DNA of 64,000 bases from Ehretia macrophylla (lineage: Eukaryota > Streptophyta > Magnoliopsida > Boraginales > Ehretiaceae), in assembly GCA_037974665.1 (NCBI GenBank), contig CM075771.1:34580425-34644424 (forward strand), given 5' to 3'. Positions within the stretch are counted from its first letter, which is position 1. The number at the start of each line of letters is the position of its first letter. A model generated the notes under the pieces. That model saw only the letters and a list, made by a program, of their open reading frames with translations, had not been told where the DNA came from and made no database searches. Positions 43,901 to 56,722 of the stretch are shown one piece after another. The position numbers and the translations under genes were made by a program.

Positions 43901-46900
43901 ACAGGAAAAAGAAAAACTGGGATGAATTTATGCTAGGGAGCTTAGTGGAAAGAAGAAAAGGCAGGTTCACATTCTTATGCAATTCTGTTCAACGTATATC
44001 AGTTCAAGTTTATACAAGATATTACGTGTGATTCACGGGATTAAGAAGCTGATGGTATTATTCAAAAGGCGTTTCCAAATTTCAGGAATTAAGTTATTCA
44101 AATTTTGTAATAGCCATATGCGAATGAATTATGTGTCTGCTAAAGTACCATACTCAGGTCCAATTAAGACTCTGATAATCATAGGGAGCCCCCATAGCTC
44201 AGGTGTCCCAAAATACCTTAACAATAAAATCTTGTCCTACTAGGTGGGGTCAGCAACAATATGTCATTTATGTATTCAATAAATTGCTATCTTCTGAGAA
44301 TTGGAAGTTTTGTAACTATATGGAATCTACTAAGGGCCTGACTCCACAAAACCAAAATGTATAATAAACAAACCTAAGTAACCCTACAATTTCTGCTTCA
44401 CAAGCAAAAAATTTAAATATTTTTCCCAAAAACAGCCCTTGTTATTTGAAAAGCATCATTACCCCGGAAGGTTGTCATAGAAAAAGTCTACTTCTCCATT
44501 ACTTAGATGCAGCACCTATTCAAGTTTTCAAAGCATCCTGCATTTACTTTTTGATACAAGCAAAATTGACAAGATTCAATGGGTAATAGCTAGAAGTTTC
44601 CTTTTCATTCCACGGGAAGGCGAAAACTTTGGGGGATGTGATTACAAAAATAACGGTTATGGGAAGCCACAAGGACTTTAAGCTACATAATTCTACCACT
44701 CCGCAAGTGAGAACTTTAGGGGATAGAATTATTGATATCACATATTAGACTCCTAATTGCAGGTAATTCGGGCTTAATGCAATCACACTGTCAGTGAAAC
44801 AGTATATTAAGCAGTCAATGATATGAGGAACATTGGCACTCTACGACTTTTCACTAGTCTGTGATGCCACGTCAGGTTACCTGCTCAATAGCAGCAACTA
44901 CATCAGAAACAAACCCACCAAACAGCCTGTAAAGTGCTTTGTAAACAGCAATCCTGAAAAATGCATGCACGTTAATTATTGGACAAGACTTTCTTGGAGG
45001 AGAAGATGATTTGTCCTACAACTTCGTAACACAGTAGTTAACCTCACCTGGCACGGGGTGCCATTCCACTTGCTCTTCCGAATTCACATCCATGCATCCT
45101 TACAGGAATCCCATTATTCCCAGCTGCAATAGCGGCTGTATGACTGGAAAAGAATTTTGTTGAAGTCAGTTTTATAAATCCTAGTCAAACACCTCTTTAT
45201 GGAAGAAATGCTTATTAATAATAAAGATATAATGGTACAAACAGAAGCTGAACCGAAAAGTAGCATAAGGTGATAATAGATGAATAATGAAAAGAATGCT
45301 TTTGGGCAACCACAAAGAAAGATCCTTGAACCAGACAATGATATTTAATTTACCACTATATAATTAAATGTTTAAGTTTTTTTTTTTCTGGAGAAGTAAT
45401 TGAAAGTTTAAGTTATCAAAGAATTATTAAATCAAACCTTCCATGTCCATCACCATCCAAAGGAGAATCGAAGTCAATAGAAGGATTAAATGCACCAGCA
45501 GCTTTAGCAGCTTCAGCAAAATGCTGAGCTCCAATAATCTTGCCATTGCAGAAGTCCTTTTTGGTATGTGGATCAACTTCACATTTTCCTCTATACTTTG
45601 GAACAGGTCCATATGGTTCAGTATGGTGGCTTGAAAAGCTGGGATGGTGTGGAAAAATTCCCGAGTCCACAAAACCTATTACAATATCCTCACCAGCCCT
45701 GTCAAAGCCACCTCCTGTTGGCCATACTCCAGTAGGAAGCCCCAGAAATTTAGGCGTATGGGTTGTAAGTCTCCTCACTTTCCAGTCTCTCTCCACAGAT
45801 TTCACGCCAGGGGCTCGACTTAGAGTTTCTGCCTACAAATATATTGACGGTGTAAGAAAATGCAAGTGGAAGACTAATCACTCAGCTAGGAAAATAATTT
45901 ACATACAATATTTTGTGTTCATATGTGCGAGAAAAAGAGAAATCTTCCAGGATTGCAGACTGTCACCTGCTCAGGTGATATATGAACTGCAAAACCATTA
46001 ATAAGATGACGGTAGCTATAGAGTTTCTTGTAAGAACCGCGCTCAAACAGCATTCCCAGAAGCATATCGTGTCTCTTTTCCAGATGACGGGCGTAAGATG
46101 TTACCAATTCACTGAAAAGGGACACAACAATATTACGACCAGAATAAGCAATCATAATTTTGGGTGATTTAATCTACATGCTTCAAGAGAGCACACAAGA
46201 AATGTAACATTTGCATTTGAAACAAGCAATCCCCTCTTCTAAACATATGAGAATCTCCTCAAATTATTGTCTTCCACCATGTTGTAATATGTTGTATATC
46301 ATATTTGATTGCCAAGAAAATGGACTAGACCTTTAATGAGAAGTAATACAGATGTGGGATATAGTTAGTTGCAGCAAAATGCATGTCCTAACAAGAGTAC
46401 CTTCAGAAGCACCATATATAACATGACCACTCATAATGCCCTAACCTCTATAATTACAAAAGAATTCCTTCAAAATGACTGCATAGAAGATGTCAAACTA
46501 AAGTCACAGCACCATTTTAATTTCCAAAATTGTGTCTTCCACAATAATTGCACACAGTTTCCAGACCCCTTTTCTTCTTAATCGAGAGTACTTGAAAAGG
46601 AAATGCAAACTATAGACCATCTATGGGTATAGTGCAACAAATTAAAGCTGACATCATTTCCAGAAACTTGGTAAAATTACTGATAGATCTGACATCAGAT
46701 ATGGAGACTTGAATTTTAGTGGAATACAGTACCTGCATCTTCAATAGGAAAAAACCTAATGAAGTAATTAAATTGCAAGTCTAACAGTGTGCAACTGTAT
46801 TACTTGAGCTGCCTTGAGTTATTCAAAAAACGAAATCACGCCTTGCTAGCTTTACCATTTAGGTCTAGCTCAGGGAACTAGGCTTGTTAGACATATGTTA

Positions 46901-48015
46901 CACACAGTTTGATTACTTTTTGGTCACAGTGCCAACTTCATTAATAGAGCATGCATGATGCATCTGCTAGCATTTTTTTAGAGGATATGCTGAAAACCAA
47001 CAGCCTTATCCCGCTTAGTGGACTCAGCCACATTTGTTTGACATGCCATGTGCTCCTTTCAGGGCCATCTCCTTTGTTAGCGCCATAAAGTTGAGTTCTA
47101 ATCTAAGGATCTCCTCAAACTCTTTCTAGTCTTACCTCTACCCTTCTTACGGTAGGCAAAATATGGAGGACATGATCATTACAATGAAATCTACCCCACA
47201 GCGAAATGTAAAGCAAGGTCAGTGGACAAAGTCCAAATTCTAACATGGGATGATTGATCACCTGTAAAATAACCTCTTCTAGATTATAGAATTAATTACT
47301 AAATCAATTATCACACCTTCTGTTCTGACAAAAATTGAATATCTGATCCTGTGTTGCTAGCTATACTTTCTTGTTCATAAGTCTGTTCTCTCAGTTGTAG
47401 AAGTCACTTCCATTTAGTTTCTCGCATTATATAACATCAAATACATAGATCGAAAGTACATGAAGATTAACACAGCTACCAAGGTATTATAACATGAAAG
47501 CCAATTTAAGGTACGTTGAGAATACCAGATGATTGTCAGTTCACATTGACCTTTTCAGTAAAGCATCATTTTGACTTCAGTCCTACACTCTCGATCATAC
47601 AATTCAACCAAATAATTTCCTAAATTTCAAAACAATGTCTAGATGTATATGCACAAGAATAATTAGCACATATGTCAATTTGACAAAGTAAAGATAGTGA
47701 CTCCATTCTGAAATTAGCAAAGTGTAATCAACCATTGCCACAATCAAATAATTTTACGGTTTCATGGATAAGTTACAAACCAAGCCTTATACAACAATGT
47801 TGGTCGGACAACTTCTACGGATAAATTAGTGAGAGGTACCTGGTGACATCAATCTTCTCGTCCGACTCCACAGCAGTGGCTTCAAAACCATTAACCCCAC
47901 CTTTATAACTTATCACAGGCTCTCCTTCCACTGTGACTATATAAATTTCACCCCTTCCAGTAATCAAAGTACCGAAAAACATTACAAGCATCAAGCCAAA
48001 CCTCATGGTCCTCAT
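40962..48015 (-). CDS. SBT2.5: subtilisin-like serine protease, SBT2 subfamily (SLP3/SBT2.5-like)
   Basis: Ten coding exons on the minus strand: 48015-47840, 46111-45967, 45832-45438, 45143-45048, 44953-44881, 43818-43533, 43253-42928, 42516-42249, 41956-41675, 41368-40962. All junctions are GT-AG with matching phases, giving 817 aa, the family length. A signal peptide ([17 protein letters not shown]) is followed by an inhibitor-type prodomain ending near residue 115 and an S8 protease domain. Catalytic residues are Asp163 (VDSGI), His237 (GDGHGSHT), oxyanion Asn345 (AAGNGGP) and Ser599 (SGTSMAAPH). A PA domain lies at about 400-500 and a C-terminal Fn3-like domain at about 690-815. It should be a secreted or apoplastic protease; the substrate is unknown. 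Exon 1 is separated by a 1.7-kb intron. The start at 48015 is chosen because the longer frame above it lies in a predicted leader intron; Met at 48006 is also possible. Confidence 0.9.
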
Positions 48016-48054
48016 TTTTGCTAATCCTCTTCCAACTCCGCGAAAACACAAAAT

Positions 48055-48420
48055 CTGCTTCCACCAAATCAAGAACACCATCATTAGAAATCAATAACAA
48101 ACAATACACATAAATGGAAAACACAACATATTTACACCGACTACTTTACACAAAGTATACACTCACGCACACACGAAAGAGATAAAGATTGATAAAATAG
48201 GAGCCACACCAGATGCAGAAACTAAAAGGGTGTGTATAAGTCAACCAAACAAATGCAAACATTGCAATAAGCACCCTCACCACATGTGTATGTGTGTTTA
48301 GAGAGTAAGAGTGAAGAAACAGCAGCTGTAATTAACAAAGTGGAGCTTCAAGTAACATAAAAATAAATTTAAGAAAAAAAACCAAAAAAAAAGAGAAGCC
48401 AAAACAGATAGGCATATTAC
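48055..48420 (-). other. second 5'UTR intron of the SBT2 gene (predicted)
   Basis: Minus strand: donor 'gatttg|gtaatat' at 48420 and acceptor 'ggaagcag|atttt' ending at 48055, 366 bp. It removes the upstream in-frame ATG at 48084, leaving 39 bp of leader before the ATG at 48015. Confidence 0.5.
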
Positions 48421-48507
48421 CAAATCAAGATTGCTGAGCTGATGATCCAATCTCTGAAACAAGCTTCTTTTTCACTCTCTTTTACATTATTTTCTCAAGT
48501 ACTCAAC

Positions 48508-48684
48508 CTGCAATATATAAATAGCAAGTAAAAAAATGTTACCATTAATAGAAAGTTAAGTAGTTAAGCAAAGTATCAGAAAAAATAAATTCAAAAAAAA
48601 GTAAAAATCAACCAAATCAAAGATACGAGATAAAAGGCCAGTTGGGTATGCATCAAAAGTAAAAAAGTTGAGATCTTTACTTAC
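48508..48684 (-). other. first 5'UTR intron of the SBT2 gene (predicted)
   Basis: Minus strand: donor 'atcaat|gtaagtaaag', an excellent match, at 48684 and acceptor 'tatattgcag|gttgag' ending at 48508, 177 bp. With the next intron it gives a three-part leader. Support is by splice consensus only. Confidence 0.45.
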
Positions 48685-48822
48685 ATTGATCCAAGGAAAG
48701 TATCAAAATATATGGCCTTTCTTTTTACTGAACACTAAGTTTAGTTTTTTTTTCTTCTTTGTTTCAAAGGCAAAGAAACATTAAATGTAATGCATCAGCT
48801 GATCACACAATCACTCACACCA

Positions 48823-48848
48823 GTGTGTGTGTGTGTGTGTGTGTGTGT
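48823..48848. repeat. (GT)n microsatellite upstream of the SBT2 gene
   Basis: About 13 GT units, 140 bp upstream of the predicted first leader exon's donor. It lies in the promoter or first exon of the minus-strand protease gene. Confidence 0.85.
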
Positions 48849-48899
48849 TTTGGTTTGCTGAGAGTGAGTGAGTGAATGGTAGTGAAAGAGACCAGTGTG

Positions 48900-50797
48900 G
48901 AGGTAGTTTGGGTCGTATCATTTTTCTCACCCTAGTTATTTTAGTATTTATTATGTTAATATTTGCTTTTCTTCTTTTGAATTTATTTATCTAATAATTT
49001 ATTTAATTGAGGAGAAATTTTGACGTAACAATAAAGTCATGAAAAAATCTTGTAAAAATTTAAATTAAAGTGGCATATAATAAAAATAAAATGGGTACAA
49101 TAAATATAAAATGGGTGTCACAGTGCTTAAATCTCACACTAATTTTTTATTATCGTTTCTTATTTGTATATTTAGTTGGTATACTCAAATTAGAAAAAAA
49201 AATATATATATTTTTTACTTTAGCTTGCCAATTATCATACACATAAAAAATAGAAAATGAGTGATAAAAATAAATAGTATCTAACAGGTGTAGATCTAAA
49301 ATTATTATTCAGCGACAATTAAAAAAATAAATTTAATATTTATATATAGATAACTTTTTTCCGATTAGTACTAAATTAGTTTTCCAATATAAAAATAACA
49401 TATTTTTAAAATATGTAACCATAATTCACTCTTCAATACATTTGTTTTTGGGTTAATAGGGATTATAACCATTTAAATCTATGAATGACTCGATCATATG
49501 TATCCAACGATATTTAAAAAAAGAAAAGAAAATCATACAAAACTATTCCTTTATTATTTATTTATTTAATTTTGGATTATGGCGGTTTACTATTTGGGGA
49601 CGCGTTACCACTAGACAAAGGAGCGCAGATGGGGGAATCTTATTGATAAAAATTATTATTTGATTTTGTTTACTAAGTTTTTGACCAAAAAAGTGTGCTA
49701 ATAAAGGGTTCAATCTAGTTATAATATTTTAGTTAAGGTTGATAATGATATATATTGACGTAGATTTCATTGACAGGTGGGTGATTATTTTATTTTTTTC
49801 ATCATATTTTATTTTATTAATCGATTTTGGGGTTAGGAAAGAGAGAATAAAAAATTGGAAACATCCGAGTGAACGTTATTGGATTCTCATTTCGCAATGG
49901 AGTACTTAATAATTAAAGTATATGAAAAGACCCCAATTCTTTTGGTACAATGACATTTTTCACCCCTAAAAACTATTAACTTTTGTAATTAATGATGACT
50001 TCAATTCCGTGAAAGGTGGTAGTTTATAGTAAGATGTGAGGTACTCACAACTACAATTTGATTAAAAAATAAATAAATAAAAAGTTAAAATTAAGAATCG
50101 TAATGCTCGTTTTTTGTTCATTAAGTGAGCATTTAATTTGTGTGTGCGTGTTTTTTTTTCTTGTTTCGATCTCTGATAAATATTATTTCATATGAACTTT
50201 TATAAGATATGAGTTACTCACGACCACATACTAATAAAGAAATTAAGATTATTCACTTTGCTCGTTTTTTGTTCATTAAGTGAGCATACAAATTCATGAG
50301 ATATTTTTTTTTTTTTGACCTCCAATAATTTTTATTTTATATGAATTTGTTATAGTTAGTTGTATAAACTTTTCATTAACAAATGGTTGATATTTGAGGA
50401 GAGCTTATGAACTTTATGTGGAAACAAAAGGGTTGAAGAATTAGTTGAATGTTTGAAAAGAGATTATTAACTTTATGTTGAAAAAAATGGGGCCAATGTA
50501 ATATGGGGAAGACTTAATTTTGAGCTTTCACCACATGTTCATATATTAAAAAAATGAATCTAACCATCTCCTTAGCTGTATATCTTTATTTGACTCATAA
50601 TTGTATCATGTGGTTTGACTATAAAGGGGGAACCACTTACTCTAAATATCTCAAAAAGTCCATATCCTAAATATGAAATTGATTGTGTCATAATGATAAG
50701 TTTAATCAACAAACATAGAACCACTTATTTGATCAAACATGTGTAAAAGTTTCACAGTTTTTCTTTTGACTACTTTCCTTTTTTCTCGTGAAACTAA
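48900..50797. other. AT-rich intergenic stretch beyond the SBT2 promoter
   Basis: A phrase 'cgttttttgttcattaagtgagcat' occurs twice (about 50108 and 50262), marking an old duplication. 49290-49430 resembles the low-complexity dispersed repeats. No gene. Confidence 0.4.
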
Positions 50798-51180
50798 GAG
50801 TCTGTTTGACCTAATTATTAAACCATAGAGCTTTTAACAATATAGTTTTGATTATAAGTCCTCTCAAATAGAAACCTTTGAATGTTTAACATTGTCATGT
50901 CATAGCAGAGCTTTCACAATTTTTGAGAGAAATATTAAGCTTTTAAAAATTATGAAGGGTATTTTAGAGATTAAAAAAAAAAAAAGCTTCTGACATGATA
51001 TAAAATTTGTTTCTCAAAAACCTTTTCTGAAAAACTCCAATTTGGAGTTTCTTATTTTTTTGCTTTTTTTTAAAACTTGACTTTTACCTAAAATGTTTTT
51101 CAGAAATGAACCAAACAAATTAACTTAAACTTCTAAACTCACCAAAAATACTTTTATATAAAATTAGGCCAAACAAACCC
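50798..51180. mobile_element. Harbinger-type MITE (gtttgrcctaatt family)
   Basis: 383 bp with ends gagtctgtttgacctaatt and, reverse-complemented, gggtttgtttggcctaatt. TAA is duplicated at 50795-50797 and 51181-51183. The body is A/T-rich with 'agctttt' and 'aaaagcttc' arms. No coding capacity. A lone right end of the same type (gatcaaacagaccctta) is seen at about 58963-58980. Confidence 0.65.
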
Positions 51181-51183
51181 TAA

Positions 51184-51708
51184 ATTGAACATAGTTACGG
51201 AGTTTTGGTCGAATACGAGACACTTCTATTAATGCTTGCATTTCACCATCTTGTTTTTTTCTGTCCTAGCATAGGTTTTAATTGCAATCAAACCCAGTTT
51301 TATGAGATAGATTTAATTAATTGCTAATAAATGCCCATTAGATTTTGAGATAAGCGATCTACATTGTAAGCATCGTGGAGTCACCAATAAATTACATGAT
51401 TAATGTTGAGTCTTGCTCAATTGATGTATACCAATTTCAACCCAATCATTCAAGTATGAATGGTTTGTGAGTTTTTTTTTTTTCTTTTTCTTTTGGGACT
51501 GGAAGTTTGTAAGTTTATAAATGTAGTCAAGATGTCAAACAGGGGACTAAATTGGCACGAATAATAACTGCTCATGAATATTGGCATAATGGCATTGACA
51601 GTGTGCTACCAACCATATCCAGGCGGAAAGGCATTTATATTCGGTCCGGGGACGAATTTAGATATTTTTATCAGTGGAGTTTATAATATATATAATTTTT
51701 TAATTGTA

Positions 51709-51710
<2 letters not shown>
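51184..51710. other. AT-rich intergenic DNA
   Basis: No gene or transposon end supported. Confidence 0.35.
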
Positions 51711-51766
<56 letters not shown>

Positions 51767-51769
51767 TTT
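51711..51769. repeat. (TA)n microsatellite followed by a T tract
   Basis: About 19 TA units followed by about 21 Ts, then A-rich DNA. Likely polymorphic and prone to assembly error. Confidence 0.85.
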
Positions 51770-52890
51770 AATAGAGATTGATTATTTTTTTAATTTTTTT
51801 ATTTAAAAAAAAAAAACAGAGATTTTTAAATTCTTTTTAGCCCCTACCAGCCCACATTTAGCTCGACCGGTTCTTAAGGGAGTTCTTTCTCAGAAGTTCT
51901 TTAAATTTGCATTAAGAGTGTCAAACTCTTGGAACATATGATTCGATATAAAAAAAAACAATGTTTAAACTAATGTCAACATAAGGCTTACTGAAATTAA
52001 CTCTTAAAAAACTAATTTTTTAACCAATTAGAACTCAAAACGTGAATAAAACTTCTATTCACGCATCAAATTCTACCCTTCTAGAATAACCGTGTTTCAC
52101 TACTAGAATAACCACGGTATTATTTATTTTCCAACCTTGATATTCTAATGAAAACAATTTCTGGTGATTCTGGTGCCATGTTTATTTGGATTAGAAATTG
52201 TTGCAACGCTCACTTTCTCAGACTTGTGATAGTTGGGGCGCACCCCAACCTCCACTCCCCCCCACCCCCACCCCCACCACTCCAATTTTGTCGTCATGTT
52301 TATACACAACATGTGACAGACATGAGGACATTTTCTGTCACAGGAAGTGAATTATAGATTCCATACATGGAAAGGCAATACAAAATTAACTTGTGAGCTT
52401 AGTTTTTGTTGAGGCTGTGTACCACCTAAAAAAAGACCCAATTTTCAGATTCTAGTGTTTGAAGCCCTAGCATCAATTCATGTGCATACAGACTTGTGCA
52501 AAAAGTCATGCACACTTGACATATTTGCTTACCACATGAAGAGGAAAGAAAAAAAAAAAAAATTGACATCTACTACATGGCAAGATGTGGCTTAAAATTG
52601 TTCTCAAAATTGACTGTTAATCACTCTCCTAGCTAGTTGTGAAAAGATATCAATAAAAGTGTTAGAATATATATTTGTTTTATAACGAAAAATAAAAAAT
52701 TTCTAAATTACCTTATAAGATTTTTGGTTACTCCACTTAACACCAATTGATTTTAGAATGGAACCTCATGATTCTTAACAAAAAGAATAACTACTTAGGA
52801 TATGCATTTTCATAGCATACGTGACATTCTTTTTCACATCGATTCTATAATAAATATGTGTTTATGTAACACGAGTTTAAGTACTTTAGA
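51770..52890. other. intergenic DNA
   Basis: Contains a C-rich tract (ccccccccacccccaccc, about 52257-52276) and a poly-A tract near 52550. The small frame at 52148-52357 is not supported as a gene. Confidence 0.35.
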
Positions 52891-53200
52891 TTAATTCGTT
52901 AACTTGTGCTTGAAAAATTACAGATAGTACCAGAGTAGCCTATTATGCAAAAGTTTGGACACTCCCCTATTGCCTAGTGGCCCTAGATTCACTTGTATTG
53001 TCAATAAGGGTTTAAACATTTAGTGCATGCCCTCTCCATTGCCTAGTGGTCTAGATTTACTATTACTATCACCATTGGTTTATGTACTTTGGGCCAAAGT
53101 AGCTTACTAGGTGAAAGTGTGGGTTCTCCGCATTGCCTAGTGGTCTTAGATTGACTACTATTTTTAATACGAGTTTAAGTATTTTGAATTAATTTATTAA
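52890..53200. repeat. degenerate tandem repeat with 'attgcctagtgg' core
   Basis: 'attgcctagtggycytagatt' type sequence occurs three times (about 52968, 53039, 53135). 'gagtttaagtactttagattaatt' and 'gagtttaagtattttgaattaatt' flank the set (about 52871 and 53170). 'gtagcctattatgcaaaagt' pairs with 'gtagcttactaggtgaaagt'. The unit is about 70-110 bp and irregular. Confidence 0.55.
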
Positions 53201-56200
53201 ATTCAATGTATTGATAAGTCAATAATTGAGTCTATATCATTATACATTAAATCTCACAAAACTAGGTGTAACGGGAACACACAAGTTATCCTTTTATTCA
53301 TTTTCTCTTCTATTTACTAGTCTAGTGAAAGAGTTAAAAGGGTAAATGCATGTCAATCAAACTTGATTAGCTATTGAAAATGACTTTTATTCATTATTTT
53401 GCAACATGGGGGTAGACAAATGTTGCTGTCAATAGTGCATGAGTAATTGACCTTTTTGGTGGTACTATCATGTAATCTAAATCAACTTTCTTATATCTGG
53501 ACCTTTTTTTGTTTCTCGTGTCACTTTTATGGTTGTCATGGATCATACATGTGATGAACTCATTGAATTATAGCTGCTGAGAAATTTGTAACTATCCAAC
53601 TGATTTTGCCATTGCTAATCACACTGCCTTTGACTCCTTTAAGGCTACCAAATCAACCTACAGATTTAAAATGAGCCAGTAGATGGTAAACCTTACCAAA
53701 TTGTTCGTTTAAGTTCTCATTCATATGATTATTTTTCTCACCGTCATGTCGATTATGTCCATTATAGTTTTAACGAGTTACTATTATCTTATCGGGCTTA
53801 TTATGATTTTTTCTTTTTTTTTATTTTGTATAGAGTCCAAGGGATTCTTTTTATCTTTCCCTTTACATTATGTAGAACAACTTTTCTCCAAAAAAAATAA
53901 ATTTCTTGCTTATTTAAAAAATAAAATTTTAAAATTTTCAAGTAAGAAACAATTGATGTATATGAGAGTTACTCATAGAATTTTTAAGATATGTACCCTA
54001 CCGATTATACGAATCTGATGAAAAGACACATTAGTATGAGTTTAAGCAGACTTGACTTTCCCCTAACTATTATAAAAGATTTTTCACCCCTATTTTCTTT
54101 CTCTAAAAGAGCATACAAACTTGTATGCGCTTGGTCAAAATAACAGCCCCCTAACGATTGCTCCAAGCCATGATTAACAAGCGTGTGTACACATTTGTTT
54201 ACTTCATGATAGACATGTTAGATAAAATAGTTCTGGTGCTAACTAAAAAAACTTCTACATTCATCACCCAATGATTTTAGCAGATTATTTAGAAAAACTA
54301 TCCCCTTATCAACTGTAAAACTGCTTGTGAATTTGTCTCCACTTCAATGGGCACGCATTAGACTAGATTATATTAGTAGTCTAGAATTGTCAAATGGTTC
54401 AAATCTCTTTGCAATATTTCTAACCTTAGTTGTATCTCTTTGACATGGCTTTACGTTGTTGTGTAAGTTAAAAGATAGGCTATAAAAGAAAAGAAAAAAA
54501 AATTGTATTTAGCAACCACATTTCTACCTAATTGATAGTTATAACCTTTTTATTTTTCCTTTTATTTTAGAAAAAAATTATTATAGAGTAGCCCTTTTTC
54601 GATATAATTTTAAAATTTATATTATCCTAAAACAATCTTATCATATGTCATAATGTCAAATAAAACAAAACAACAAAACAGTCGAATAAAGTAAAAGAAT
54701 TTCTTATTGCAATCAGAATTTATTATTACTATTTTAAGGTTACTTTCAATTTGTCGTGATCAAATAGTGAGGTATGATTGTTTAATAATTATTTATCATA
54801 ATCAATTTTTTTTAAAATCGTATTTTCGCAAATTCTTGCTTTGCAAATGCTATGAGTTTGGGCCATAGTAACGACTGAGTTGTTGGGGTCATCTTTCATT
54901 GATTTAAGATGGGCCTTTGGCCATAAAACTTGAAACTGGATCTACATCGAAGACAATTTTTTTGGGTCTAAATATAGCCCAAAGACGCATTAGCACTTTT
55001 TCAACTTAATAATACTTGCACACATTTCCCAACAAATATTTAACCTGGAAAACACCAAAAATTAAAAAGGAAAAAAAGAAAAAGACAATAAATCTGGTCC
55101 TTTGACCAATGGCTATCTAGTACTTCAATGTCAATGGTACCAGAAAGTATTGGGCTCGCGATTACACCACCGAACCAAGGCCCTTTGGCATAGCCTTGCC
55201 CTTTAGGCCCGTGAATTACCTGTTGACATATTTAAATCCTCTCATAATTAATATGGTTCTATCATTATGTTACAACAACATTTTGATCCTTTTTGTTATA
55301 AAATTTAGAACTGTTAAATCAGCAAATTGAAAAATTGTGAAAAGTTAATCAAGTATCGAGGCTGACAACAAATACTCATATGCATGCTTAAAAACTTAAT
55401 CTTGATTCTCTCTCCTCGCCGTCAAGCCTCTCATTCTCTCTCTCTCTCTGCAAGCCTCCTCGCCAACAAAGAATTGGAATGATATGGTCTATAACTTAGA
55501 GCAGCATAGGGGATGTTTTCTTTTGATTTTGAGATTATACTTAACCTCTCTTGTCAAATTATTTTTCCCGAAGGTGTTACTAGTAAAAAGCAATCTTGCA
55601 CTTTCGTCCTCACAATTTAATATGTATAACATTTTGCTAATGAAAGTGTGAGCCAAGTATAGTGGAAGTGACTCGGTTTGTTGCTGGGTGGGGGCAGCTT
55701 TACCATTATCTTTGATGTTGGAAGAAGTCAATGAATGTCATCTCCTAAATTTAGAATAGCGAAGTTGATTACAACATATCGGGAGGTTACAATTCTTATT
55801 TTTCTTTTTAATTTTAAGGAGTGAATGTCTAGGAATTTTTCTTGATTTGACTGTCCTCTATCTATATTTTAAGAGAAAGATGCCTTTATAATGTATTTTT
55901 TTTAAGAGAAAAAAAGAAAAAGCGTCTAGACCAGAAATGGTTCAGGTAGATTAGTCATTCTGATCGCTCGAGATTACAATCTTATTAAACCTTGTGACAC
56001 ACTCTGACTAAGCAACTAAAACTCTAGATCACGAGGGCAGATGAATACTTTCACTTAGAAGGTATGTAATAATCACGAAAAGAAATAGAAATATCTCTCA
56101 AACTTATATCCACAATATTTACTTATTATATTCACTCGGTTTTCATGTCTCCTACAAATATAATAGACATTAAGTAATACAATCAGCAAGGATGACAAAT

Positions 56201-56516
56201 GTTGAGAATTATGTTATGGGTTGAGAATTATGTGATGTTGAATGAACAACAAATGGAACTGAAGATAAGTGTGCAAGTTTAGAGCATGTCCAAAGCACCA
56301 ATCAAGGTCAAAGTGTAGCGGCAGCGGGGCCGGTCCACCGTGATCGTTTCGTGGAAGACAAGTCTACCATATTGTTGGGTGCGCTTCCTCTTTGTGTTTT
56401 TCACGTGCATGCCTCCAAATCAATCATGTAATATATGTTCATACAACATTGCAATTTGACCGTTTCGCCTTTTTCAGGCAAGCTGAGGGTGACACTGGAA
56501 AATGGACTAGAAACTT
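53201..56516. other. gene-poor intergenic stretch
   Basis: AT-rich, with a CT microsatellite-like stretch at about 55405-55450. Frames at 53725-54018 and 55489-55731 lack recognisable motifs and are not called. Confidence 0.4.
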
Positions 56517-56722
56517 TTTTTTTTTTTTGGACGGTTTGAGAATTCAATTGGTATAATTGATTACCAATTGATAAATGTTCAGGTATAGTGTGTATATCTC
56601 TACATATATATCAAGTCAGTTAATGACATAATTTTAAAATAATAGAGAGTGTTAAACCTACGACTTTGTATAAACGATTTCATCTCACTGACGCTAAACC
56701 ATGCCCCTAAAGGCGGCCTGAG
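56517..56722 (-). mobile_element. decayed SINE
   Basis: On the plus strand it begins with a T-run and 'ggacggtttgag'. It continues with tcaagtcagttaatgacat and 'gtgttaaacctacgactttg' and ends near 'gacgctaaaccatgcccc'. This is the same order as the SINE at 3057-3250. Possible short duplication agaaactt on each side. Boundaries approximate. Confidence 0.45.

Noticed and set aside
48016..48084. Longer SBT2 N-terminus from the ATG at 48084
   Set aside because: It lies across a predicted leader-intron acceptor and spoils the signal peptide that is clear from 48015 or 48006.
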